Positions 1-6,125 of a stretch of DNA of 11,471 nt are shown here, piece after piece; position 1 is the first letter of the stretch; each line of letters opens with the position of its first letter. The stretch lies in the NCBI GenBank assembly GCA_018402095.1, contig JAGYJO010000036.1, positions 1 through 11,471 on the forward strand, given 5' to 3'. Below the pieces are notes generated by a model. That model saw nothing but the letters and a program-made list of their open reading frames with translations. It was not told the DNA's origin and did no database searches. Source of the DNA: a bacterium. GTDB taxonomy: Bacteria; Margulisbacteria; Marinamargulisbacteria; SXXA01. The translations under genes and the position numbers were made by a program.

Positions 1-54
1 GGTTAGGGGTGGGGCTTCATCTATAGTAAAAAATACCACACATAGAGGTGGACA

Positions 55-1005
55 ATGACCACCCACCTCATCCTCTATGGGGATTCCCCCTTCCTCATCG
101 ACGAAGCGGTCAAGAAATATACCAATGAGTGGCAAAAACCGGTAGAGTTATTGCCCAAAAAACTGTCTGCAGAAGATTTTTTATCGACGATGCAGGGTGT
201 TTCTTTGTTTTCTGCCGGCGGGACGGCCTATGTGTGGCATGATCCCGATTTGCTGGGGAGTACGGGTGACGATGATGCTGTGTCTATGTGTTCACAGGCC
301 TTGGAGGGGGCCACCCGTCATGGCCATCATGTGGTGATGGTTTGTCGTGGCAATTTGGACAACCGTCGCAAAATGACGAAGGCCATTTTAGCCCATGCGA
401 CGGCACAACCCTGTATGCAACTTAAGGAGTGGGAGCACGAAAAGTGGTTGTCTTGGGTGCATTCCCGTTTGCGTTTGGCCAGCGATCACCCCGTTGATTC
501 AGGTGTGGCCGAGGCTCTTTTGGCCACTATTGGTTATGACTATGGGAGTTTGACCCAGGGTATTCGTAACTTGTTTCTCTATGTGGGTGAGGCCGTCCCG
601 ACCATTGCCGATGTGACAGCATGTAATGCCAAGGGTGAGACCAGTGTCTTTGATCTGTTGGAGGCCTTGCGGTCGGGTGTGAATAAAAAATCGTTGGGCC
701 TTTTGCGTGCTTTGCTGGACTCTGGTGAAGAGCCCGTTGCCATGATTGGTCTGATTTCTTCTCAGTGGCGGCTCTATTTACAGATCTTAGATGGCTTGCA
801 GCGGAAGCAGTCTTTTGCCGCGATGGCCAAAGCGATAGGTCGTCAGCCCTATTATTTGGAAAAACTGTCCGGAGAGGTTCGTCGTGGCTATACGGTGGAC
901 ACGCTCATCAAGGGCTTGTCTCTGTTGCATATGGCGGATGTGGCGATTAAGTCTGGGAAACAGGGCCCCAAAGAGGCGTTGTTATTGGCGTTGAGTAGGG
1001 TTTAG
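55..1005 (+). CDS. holA: DNA polymerase III subunit delta (clamp loader)
   Basis: This is the delta subunit of the DNA polymerase III clamp loader, the wrench that opens the beta sliding clamp so that it can be loaded on primed DNA in the cytoplasm. The 316-aa length is close to that of the family. The N-terminal LILYGDSPFLIDEAV segment matches the family's opening strand-loop-helix. The region around residues 200-245 (SVFDLLEALRSG, then LLDSGEEPVAMIGLISSQWR) is the characteristic start of the C-terminal collar domain. The ATG is preceded by AGAGGTG with 4 bases between. It is the only intact housekeeping gene on the + strand here. Its upstream partner, if any, lies outside the window. The next + strand ORF starts 44 bp downstream and differs in composition, so they are probably not a functional operon. 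Assignment is from motif recognition, without an alignment. Confidence 0.9.
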   Translation: MTTHLILYGDSPFLIDEAVKKYTNEWQKPVELLPKKLSAEDFLSTMQGVSLFSAGGTAYVWHDPDLLGSTGDDDAVSMCSQALEGATRHGHHVVMVCRGNLDNRRKMTKAILAHATAQPCMQLKEWEHEKWLSWVHSRLRLASDHPVDSGVAEALLATIGYDYGSLTQGIRNLFLYVGEAVPTIADVTACNAKGETSVFDLLEALRSGVNKKSLGLLRALLDSGEEPVAMIGLISSQWRLYLQILDGLQRKQSFAAMAKAIGRQPYYLEKLSGEVRRGYTVDTLIKGLSLLHMADVAIKSGKQGPKEALLLALSRV

Positions 1006-1049
1006 GCCCCCTTTTTGATTGGCGTTTTTTTGCGGAATAAGGAGGGTGG

Positions 1050-1535
1050 TTGCGCTTGCTTTATAACCTAGTTTCGTTAGGGATTTCTGGCGACACGACG
1101 AGAGACGATGCGCTTAGAATTCGGTTGATTAATCAAATTGCAGTTCTTTTGTTTTTAATGGAAGTCCCCTATTATTTTATTTTTCAGAAAATGGGATTGC
1201 CGCTGGCTAGTATTCTTGTGATTCCTGCTGCATCTTCCAATATCATTGTTCTTCTTTTTAATTATTATAAAAAACATTTCTGGGCTGGATTGTGTTTGAT
1301 TCTTTTCTGTTCTATTACCCTTTTATATTATGCAAGTGCTCTGGGTAGAGAAGCGAATGCTCAGCTTGTTTATTTTTCGTTGATGCCATTGGGGTTTATT
1401 TTCTTTTTTAAAAAAACGAAGTGGCATGTTTTTTTAGGTGTACTTATTCCTCTCGCCTCTTTATTGATTTTAGAGATAACACGTTTTTCTTTGTTTCCTG
1501 CTTTGGACATTCCGCGTTTGTATATAATGCGGTGA
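1050..1535 (+). pseudogene. 5' fragment of a multi-pass membrane sensor-type gene, cut by an IS end
   Basis: The 161-aa product has a short cytoplasmic N-terminus and about five hydrophobic helices, at roughly residues 24-44, 48-70, 75-96, 104-122 and 126-147. The pattern (basic RIRLINQ start, then closely spaced helices with the GREA motif between helices 3 and 4) resembles the membrane half of adenylate/guanylate cyclases or histidine kinases. No kinase or cyclase domain follows. The start is a TTG at 1050, preceded by AAGGAGG at 1039-1045, a strong ribosome binding site with short spacing. The last codons, ATG CGG TGA, belong to the terminal inverted repeat of the IS, so the stop is not native and the catalytic part has been lost. 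The gene is A+T-rich compared with holA. The family assignment of the missing part is an inference. A stand-alone small membrane protein is the alternative. Confidence 0.6.
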
Positions 1536-1571
1536 TAAATTCGGACCAAAAAGAGTGGGAGTGATTTTCCT
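1528..1571 (+). repeat. Left terminal inverted repeat of the IS3-family element
   Basis: Compared with the reverse complement of 2953-2995, about 31 of 44 positions match with one gap. The outer TGCGGTGA and the inner GATTTTCCT are identical. The TGA inside the outer block (1533-1535) is the stop codon of the membrane-protein fragment. Confidence 0.7.
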
Positions 1572-1618
1572 TTAGACCAGAAAATAGTGATATATTTTTG
1601 AAGATAAAGGAGAAAGAA

Positions 1619-1846
1619 ATGTCGCAAAAAAGACAAAAAAAGACCTACAGCGCAAAAGAAAAGTCAAAGATGGTGCTAGAGCTATTAGGGAACGAAAAGA
1701 CGTTGTCAGAGATCGCAAGCCAGTATGAAGTTCACCCTAAAAATCTCCAGAATTGGAAGGCGCAGTTTCTAGAGAATATGGAGGGTCTTTTTGATCAAGG
1801 GAAACAGCTAAAAGCGCATCGGGATACGCTAAAGTCATCAAGATGA
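1619..1846 (+). pseudogene. IS3-family transposase OrfA, frameshifted at its end
   Basis: OrfA is the DNA-binding partner of an IS3 transposase. The 75-aa product has the family's N-terminal helix-turn-helix: TYSAKEKSKMVLELL, then KTLSEIASQYEVHPKNLQNW, then the GLFDQGK turn. I chose ATG 1619, which has AAAGGAG (1606-1612) six bases upstream, over the earlier TTG at 1598. Typical OrfA proteins run some 15-25 residues longer, with a leucine-rich coiled coil. Here the reading frame is lost at about 1820-1835. A neighbouring frame resumes with QDEIDELHK and then, after a stop, with GKINAQLSGQKKVKELGLER. That looks like the missing tail, so the gene is broken. Confidence 0.75.
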
Positions 1847-1861
1847 AATTGATGAATTACA

Positions 1862-2739
1862 TAAATAAAAATGGCAAAATCAACGCTCAGCTTAGTGGGC
1901 AAAAAAAAGTTAAGGAGCTTGGACTTGAAAGACTAGAGAAGGCAGTTGATTCGTCTGGGGTCGCTATCGGTGCGAGCAATGCACGATGATCAGCAATCGA
2001 CGTTTTATTACAACAAGCTGAATTCAATAAGAGGATCTTCAAATCCTGAAAAGTGGACGAGATTTACGCAAAAGATGCGTCGTATGTCGTCGTCCAGAAA
2101 ACAGCGCAAAAATGGAAGGCTATGCTATTGGAGAAGATAGGGTTAGAAAATACATGGGCACTTTGGGCTTGAAAGCGCTATATCAAAGGCTAAAAAACAA
2201 CCAAGTAAAAACAACAAACCCACAAGGTTTATCCTTCCCTATTTGTTAAAGAAGAAATATCGATTGAACGTCCCAATCAAGTTTGGGCAATTGATATTAC
2301 AGTGTTCGGCTGAAAAGTGGTTTTGCTATTTGGTAGCGGTTGTGATTGGCATAGTCGCTATATTGTGGGTTGGCGTCTCTCAAATAGCCTTGAACATTGC
2401 CACCTGTTGCATTGATGCATTTGAAGAGCGTGAGAATCTATTCAAAGGCGGATATTATCAATACAGATCAAGGGTCTCAATTTACGAGTGAAATTTCATT
2501 AAGGCAGTTGAAAATACTGCTCACAATTATCAATGGATTCTGTTGGTCGTTGGGCTGACAACATTATTATTGAACGTTGGTTCAGAACTCTTAAGCACGA
2601 ACATCTTTATTTGATGGACTATCAAACGATGAAAGATCCAGATCAGGTATCCTTGTCTTTATTCGCTATTACAATGACCAGCGTCTACATTCTTCTAGGC
2701 TATTTGACGCCAAAAATGGTCTATTTTAATGAAAATTGA
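1862..2739 (+). pseudogene. IS3-family transposase OrfB (DDE integrase), multiply frameshifted
   Basis: Recognisable OrfB segments follow in order but in different frames: SLSVRAM and STFYYNK near 1965-2020; RKYMGTLGLKALYQ near 2145-2190; IERPNQVWAIDIT near 2264-2302; DWHSRYIVGWRLSNSL near 2345-2395; NTDQGSQFTSE near 2460-2491; and VGRWADNIIIERWFRTLKHE from about 2539, ending GYLTPKMVYFNEN at 2739. The three catalytic acidic codons are all still present: GAT 2293-2295, GAT 2466-2468 and GAA 2572-2574. The last two are about 35 codons apart, as in D-D-35-E transposases. At least four frame changes or stops separate these pieces, so no functional enzyme can be made. A run of eight A followed by G at 1901-1909 may be the remnant of the programmed -1 frameshift site that IS3 elements use between orfA and orfB. 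Confidence 0.75.
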
Positions 2740-2773
2740 GGAACACAAGCATGAGTTTTCGCTTAGAAGGTGC

Positions 2774-2825
2774 CAGCTGGGGGTGACATTTCTTGTGAGG
2801 GTTAGCCGTCGCCAACCCCCAGCTG
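2774..2825. repeat. Perfect 11-bp inverted repeat inside the IS 3' non-coding tail
   Basis: CAGCTGGGGGT at 2774-2784 is exactly complementary to ACCCCCAGCTG at 2815-2825, with 30 bases between the arms. It lies between the orfB stop and the right terminal repeat, and is richer in G+C than the rest of the element. No flanking direct repeat or downstream T-run is visible, so I cannot tell whether it is a structural part of the IS or a small nested insertion. The 2740-2952 stretch otherwise shows no convincing gene. A 67-codon frame across it has no family resemblance. Confidence 0.6.
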
Positions 2826-2952
2826 TATACCACCAATCAGACGCTCAGGTTGCTCTCCAGCAGTGCCTTATCCTTCTTAATTGGTCCCCATCAGTCTATG
2901 AATTTTATACAGGAGGTGTCTATCACTTTTAAACAGCTCTTACAGTTCCATC

Positions 2953-2995
2953 AGGAAAATCTTTTCATTTTTCCTGGTCTGGACATTTCACCGCA
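2953..2995 (-). repeat. Right terminal inverted repeat of the IS3-family element
   Basis: This is the mirror of the left end. Read on the - strand it starts TGCGGTGA and ends GATTTTCCT. The TGA at 2990-2988 is the stop codon of the truncated AlbA_2-type gene that enters from the right. It lies about 210 bp beyond the end of orfB, a longer non-coding tail than is usual in IS3 elements. Confidence 0.65.
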
Positions 2996-4112
2996 CTATA
3001 CCCATCGTATCAATCATATTCAATGACACCATTGCTTGTACCAAAAAAGGGTTTCGATAACGTCTCGGTGTTTTTTTAGCATAAACATAATCCAAGGGCA
3101 TTCCCTCAAAAAAAGAACCGCTATTTTCAAAAATTAATCGGTCAGAATTTTCAGTAATGACAATACGTGCACACTGCGAATAATCCTGATGCGCTATACA
3201 ATTATGCAAAGCTTCCAAAATCAAACGTTGATCATATTTTGCTACCTCTACAGGGAAAAGTTCGTTTTGCGGTAAAATACGAATCTGAACATTTCTGATT
3301 TTCTGATATAACTGCGTCGTATTGAGAAAAAAAGGTGGACCAAAATGTTGATAAGCCCGTTCTTCTCCTTCTAACTTCCATGTCATTTGAACAGGATGTG
3401 GTAACAGAAAATGTGAAGACTCTTCTTTTCCTAAGAGTAACAATGCCGCCTTTGTGATCTTTCCCGAAATAGTCAATTTAGAACGATCCAAAAAAGTTGT
3501 ATCGGAGCAACTCAAAACCTCATCTGCAGAAAATCTATTTTCATATTTCTTTGCAAATGACTGTCGCGATCGTTGTAAGGCAATGACATCTAAATCTCCG
3601 ATTGTAGCATCTGAAACAATTTGAGCCGTCCAATCATAGTCATTTTTTTGATTTCGAATTTTATCTTGCTTTGCAACCCCAAGAGCCCCAAGACTTTCGC
3701 CTGACCGACCATAATAATGACCATTACAAGAAATCGGAATTCCTATAGGTGCCGGAGAAATTTGAAAAAACAATACACGGCACCCATCCACCACTAGCTC
3801 ATAAATATTTTGAAAAGTTGTTTTCGGTTCCACAACATTGGATACCTGAACTTTAAGAGCCTCTAGCTCACCACCTTTTCGATATATATCCGTCCCTACT
3901 ATTTTCCGAGTCTTATCATCAACCCCAAAAACCATCCACGCATTTTCTTGATTTCTTAAATTGGCTTCATTAGCCAAAGCCGAAAAATATTTACCAAGAT
4001 CTGTCACAGGGAAGGGCTTGGTGGGGTTTTTAAACTCTACAGTTTCATGCTCCCAAGCTAAGATCAGAGAATCTAATAAACCCTGCAAATTCTTACCTTC
4101 AAAACGAGCCAT
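2988..4112 (-). pseudogene. AlbA_2 / GHKL-ATPase transcriptional-regulator-like protein, 3' end lost at the IS
   Basis: The 374-aa product resembles COG2865-type proteins (Schlafen AlbA_2 domain plus ATP-binding domain, often annotated as RecG-like helicase or putative regulator). Residues about 20-115 hold the AlbA_2 core (ETVEFKNPTKPF, ALANEANL, AWMVFGVDDKTRKIVGTD). Residues about 296-345 hold the C-terminal ATPase-like motif E300-x3-N304-x3-H308-x-D310, followed by DRLIFENSGSF. Family members continue for about another 100 residues, usually into a winged-helix region. This one stops just after MIDTMG, and its final VR-stop is encoded by the IS terminal repeat. ATG 4112 lies 5 bp after the stop of the upstream gene, with GGGGAG inside that gene as a distant ribosome site. 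Base composition is more A+T-rich than the genes to the right, suggesting acquisition. Such proteins have been linked to regulation and to phage-defence loci; no role can be assigned here. Confidence 0.7.
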
Positions 4113-4117
4113 AGCTA

Positions 4118-5068
4118 CTACGAAAAACTCCCCAACAGCCGTTCCAACAACTGATAAATCTGATATCTCGGCGTCACTTGCATGGCCAAGATTGATCCCG
4201 CTTGGTCACAAACCTGGGCATAAATAGCCGGTTTCGCCAAAATTTCCTCTTTGATAAAGCGCTGCGTCACACTTTGGGTGATATGCTGCAAAATCGGCCA
4301 ATCCACCGCATAATAGAGATCCATGTAGCACATGATTTTTTCGATGAGAAACGCTGCATCCTGTGACGGTTGTCTAAAAATAGACGAAACGTTTAAGGTC
4401 TGACGCTGTTTGACTTTCAATGGGGTCTCATCCGGCAAGCTATTCCCCAATGTCATAAACAAGAGATTCAATTGATCCACAGGCAAACATGACATCAAGA
4501 CGAACAACTGCTCTTTGGCCACCGGACGGGACACCAATATCTGCAAGGTCGCAGGCGCCTGAACCGCTTTCAAACAGGACTCAACAGCAGGCAAAAGCCC
4601 CACATAGCCACGAATACGCTGAGCAGAATGTATCAACAAACCCGTCTCTATCCCAGCTTTCGCACGAAACTGGTTCGCAAATACTTTTTTGCAAATATCG
4701 CGTTTGGCTTCATAAAAACCGGCATCGATGACACCCAATGTCCAGGTCGTCGAAATGCCATTTTGCCAATAAAGCGTGACTTTCTCACCCCTATGAGACA
4801 AGCCCTTCAAGTCAGGGACGAGAACCCCATTATGCATAGACAAGACACCCAAAAGACTGGCTTGCACCAAATACGCCGCCAACGGATCGGTGATAAACAG
4901 CGGGTCGGACTCAAGCGTATCGAGATGCCGCCATTCCGTCTTGATACGCTGATTGAGCGGATGTGACGGGGTAAACAAGGCCTCACAACGGGTCAACACC
5001 TCCGCCAAGAGTTGGAGTAACAACAACGCTGGCGGAACTGTATTTTTGCTCAGTGAAAAGGCTTCCAT
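4118..5068 (-). CDS. Hypothetical protein, last gene of the hisE-hemJ cluster
   Basis: I do not recognise this 316-aa protein. It has no signal peptide and no clear membrane span. The N-terminal third is rich in leucine and helical (PALLLLQLLAEVLTRCEALF). The middle third looks mixed alpha/beta (KVTLYWQNGISTTWTLGV, then GFYEAKRDICKKVFANQF). The C-terminal third is helical again, with aromatic residues (MCYMDLYYAVDWPILQHI). Five cysteines are scattered singly, at positions that do not form a metal-binding motif. The ATG at 5068 directly abuts the hemJ stop (5071-5069) with no spacer and no good ribosome site, so translation is probably coupled to hemJ. Composition matches hisE and hemJ rather than the A+T-rich insert downstream, so I treat it as a resident gene. 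A role linked to haem synthesis is possible from position only. Confidence 0.75.
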   Translation of the reverse strand: MEAFSLSKNTVPPALLLLQLLAEVLTRCEALFTPSHPLNQRIKTEWRHLDTLESDPLFITDPLAAYLVQASLLGVLSMHNGVLVPDLKGLSHRGEKVTLYWQNGISTTWTLGVIDAGFYEAKRDICKKVFANQFRAKAGIETGLLIHSAQRIRGYVGLLPAVESCLKAVQAPATLQILVSRPVAKEQLFVLMSCLPVDQLNLLFMTLGNSLPDETPLKVKQRQTLNVSSIFRQPSQDAAFLIEKIMCYMDLYYAVDWPILQHITQSVTQRFIKEEILAKPAIYAQVCDQAGSILAMQVTPRYQIYQLLERLLGSFS

Positions 5069-5605
5069 CTAGGCTGTTGGCTTTTTCTTTTTGAACATCG
5101 CACGCAATCCAAAGATACCGCCAACCAACAGAAACAACAAACCCATAGCCACAAGGCCAGACAACGTATTGCGGCTATATACCGTCAACACGATACCCAA
5201 TAACAGAAAAAACGGTAATTCGTTAAAAATGCGCAAAAACAGAGGCCTGTGTTTGACTTCACCTTTACGCAATTGTTTCGCGATACGAAACAGGTAATGC
5301 TGCTGCCCAAGCAATACGAAAATCAAGGTCATTTTGAGGTGAAACCAAGGTGAGGTGTAGGCCTTTGTCATGACCATCAGCCAGAGCCCCAGGCCAATCG
5401 TGATTAGCGTCGCTGGCAATACGATAATCCAAGTCACACGACGAATCGCACTGTTCATCAAGGTGATGACATCCGTTTGTTTGGCCGTGATCGCTTCAGC
5501 GAGATAGATCACCATACGTCCGAGGAAGAACATCCCCGCAAACCAAGCAGACATAAACACAACGTGAAGGGCTTTTACCAAAGCCAATGTCGCTAAAACA
5601 CTCAT
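5069..5605 (-). CDS. hemJ: HemJ-type protoporphyrinogen IX oxidase, membrane protein
   Basis: HemJ (UPF0093) oxidises protoporphyrinogen IX to protoporphyrin IX in the inner membrane, the penultimate step of haem synthesis. The 178-aa protein has the family's helix-1 signature KALHVVFMSAWFAGMFFLGR with its conserved histidine (H14). It also has the WFHLK segment (H89, K91) opening another helix, and the conserved RIFNELPFFLLL segment at about 125-136. About five hydrophobic segments are visible. The last (around 149-168) and the lysine-rich tail KKKK extend past the end of many family members. ATG 5605 has AGGAG about 7 bases upstream, inside the end of hisE, and lies 2 bp after the hisE stop. 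The related CopD family is the alternative, but the FNELP motif favours HemJ. Confidence 0.85.
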   Translation of the reverse strand: MSVLATLALVKALHVVFMSAWFAGMFFLGRMVIYLAEAITAKQTDVITLMNSAIRRVTWIIVLPATLITIGLGLWLMVMTKAYTSPWFHLKMTLIFVLLGQQHYLFRIAKQLRKGEVKHRPLFLRIFNELPFFLLLGIVLTVYSRNTLSGLVAMGLLFLLVGGIFGLRAMFKKKKPTA

Positions 5606-5607
5606 GA

Positions 5608-5898
5608 TTAAGCTCCTTTTTTCGTATGACGGGATTCGAGAACAGCGGCCACTTCAGACAAAGACAAGCCCTGCGCAGCAAGCATGACCATCATATGATA
5701 GAGCAAGTCTGCTGACTCATTGAGAATTTCCTCTTTGTCATTGTTTTTTGCCGCAATGATGACTTCGGCTGACTCTTCGCCGATTTTACGCAGTACACGG
5801 TCAATCCCACTTTTCACCAATGTGTTGGTATAGGACGCATCTGATTGGTCTGATAAACGTTGTTGTATCACTGTTTCCAGTGTTGATAAAAATGTCAT
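5608..5898 (-). CDS. hisE: Phosphoribosyl-ATP pyrophosphatase
   Basis: HisE hydrolyses phosphoribosyl-ATP to phosphoribosyl-AMP and pyrophosphate, the second step of histidine biosynthesis, in the cytoplasm. The 96-aa product is of normal length for the stand-alone enzyme. It carries the family's metal-binding helices: KIGEESAEVIIAAKNND near residues 38-54 and ESADLLYHMMVMLA near residues 61-74. ATG 5898 is preceded by AAGGAT with about 7 bases between. No other his gene is present in the window, which is common because hisE is often dispersed. It is the first gene of a compact set with hemJ and the unknown 316-aa gene. Its 227-bp leader contains a strong stem-loop. Confidence 0.92.
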   Translation of the reverse strand: MTFLSTLETVIQQRLSDQSDASYTNTLVKSGIDRVLRKIGEESAEVIIAAKNNDKEEILNESADLLYHMMVMLAAQGLSLSEVAAVLESRHTKKGA

Positions 5899-5950
5899 AG
5901 GGATATCCTTCTATATGATAAATGTCTTCACATGCTACGCGAGGATGAAC

Positions 5951-5991
5951 GAAGCGACAACTGGTAAAAGCGCTATCCCAGTAATCGCTTC
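5951..5991. other. Interrupted stem-loop in the hisE leader
   Basis: GAAGCGA (5951-5957) pairs perfectly with TCGCTTC (5985-5991). After a 2x2 internal loop, ACTGG (5960-5964) pairs with CCAGT (5978-5982), leaving a 13-base loop that contains the palindrome AGCGCT. On the - strand it would form in the 5' untranslated RNA of hisE, about 50-90 bases before the start codon. It could be a leader structure, part of a small RNA on either strand, or a protein-binding palindrome. I see no match to a known riboswitch and no his-leader peptide with runs of histidine codons. Confidence 0.5.
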
Positions 5992-6012
5992 CTACGAGGC
6001 CGACGAATAGCC

Positions 6013-6050
6013 CTTGCGGCTGCGCTCAGAGACGCGCAAGATGGTTTTTT
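6013..6050 (+). terminator. Possible intrinsic terminator (hairpin plus T6) on the + strand
   Basis: Two alternative stems are possible: CTTGCG/CGCAAG (6013-6018 with 6035-6040) or TGCGC/GCGCA (6021-6025 with 6034-6038). They are followed, after ATGG, by six T at 6045-6050. No + strand gene precedes it, so it would end either a small unannotated + strand RNA from 5899-6012 or antisense transcription into the mutY end. The T-run is slightly far from the stem, so this is a weak call. Confidence 0.3.
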
Positions 6051-6120
6051 AGGGGCTTAGTTCCTGATGATCTCGAAGGATCGCTATCTGTCCCCACCTC
6101 TAGGAAGTTAATACCCCCCT
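6045..6120 (+). repeat. Copy A of an intergenic repeat (mutY-hisE gap)
   Basis: Read on the + strand, this segment aligns with the reverse complement of about 11345-11436. Shared blocks appear in the same order: T-run, GGGCT, CCTGA, CTCGAAGG, CCCC plus CCTCTAGGAA, GTTA, and TACCCCC or ACCCCCC plus CCC. By eye the identity is roughly 70% with small indels. Both copies begin just after a G+C-rich hairpin. It starts about 55 bases inside the intergenic region and ends at the 3' end of mutY. Confidence 0.6.
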
Positions 6121-6125
6121 CCCAT

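Larger units (their letters stand above)
1528..2995 (+). mobile_element. Decayed IS3-family insertion sequence
   Basis: The element has imperfect terminal inverted repeats starting TGCGGTGA at 1528 and ending TCACCGCA at 2995. Inside are an orfA with the IS3 helix-turn-helix and an orfB that still shows all IS3 integrase-core motifs, but in several frames. The length of 1468 bp is within the IS3 range, and ends of the form TG...CA are typical of the family. TATA occurs next to both ends (1523-1526 and 2997-3000), one base outside the TG/CA. It could be a short target duplication or an extension of the inverted repeat, because it is palindromic. The genes on the two sides are unrelated and both broken, so this is not a simple insertion into one gene. 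The element is almost certainly unable to move by itself. The exact end coordinates are uncertain by a few bases. Confidence 0.75.

Noticed and set aside
1..54. Possible third copy of the intergenic repeat (GGGGTGGGG, then TAGAGGTGGACA before holA)
   Set aside because: Only a 12-14 base block resembles copy A and it coincides with the holA ribosome site; the other blocks are absent or out of order.
1006..1049. C5T5 and T7 runs after holA considered as a terminator
   Set aside because: No complementary stem precedes either T-run.
1370..1636. 88-codon - strand frame across the membrane-gene and IS border
   Set aside because: It is antisense to the hydrophobic gene, crosses the IS end, and has a lysine-rich composition without family signs; a shadow frame.
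2881..2893. TTGGTCC...ATCA considered as the right end of the IS (partial match to the left end)
   Set aside because: Only 7+4 bases match and a gap is needed; the 2953-2995 repeat matches much better over 43 bases and ends in CA.
2911..2918. AGGAGGTG, a perfect ribosome-site-like sequence in the IS tail
   Set aside because: No ATG, GTG or TTG lies 4-12 bases downstream in a frame that stays open, so there is no gene for it to serve.
2729..2932. 67-codon + strand frame after orfB, overlapping its stop
   Set aside because: No ribosome site, no family resemblance, and it runs through the 11-bp inverted repeat; it looks like an open frame by chance in the IS tail.
4118..5068. Unknown 316-aa protein considered as Hsp33 or another redox chaperone
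   Set aside because: Hsp33 ends in a CxC...CxxC zinc motif; the cysteines here are single and scattered.
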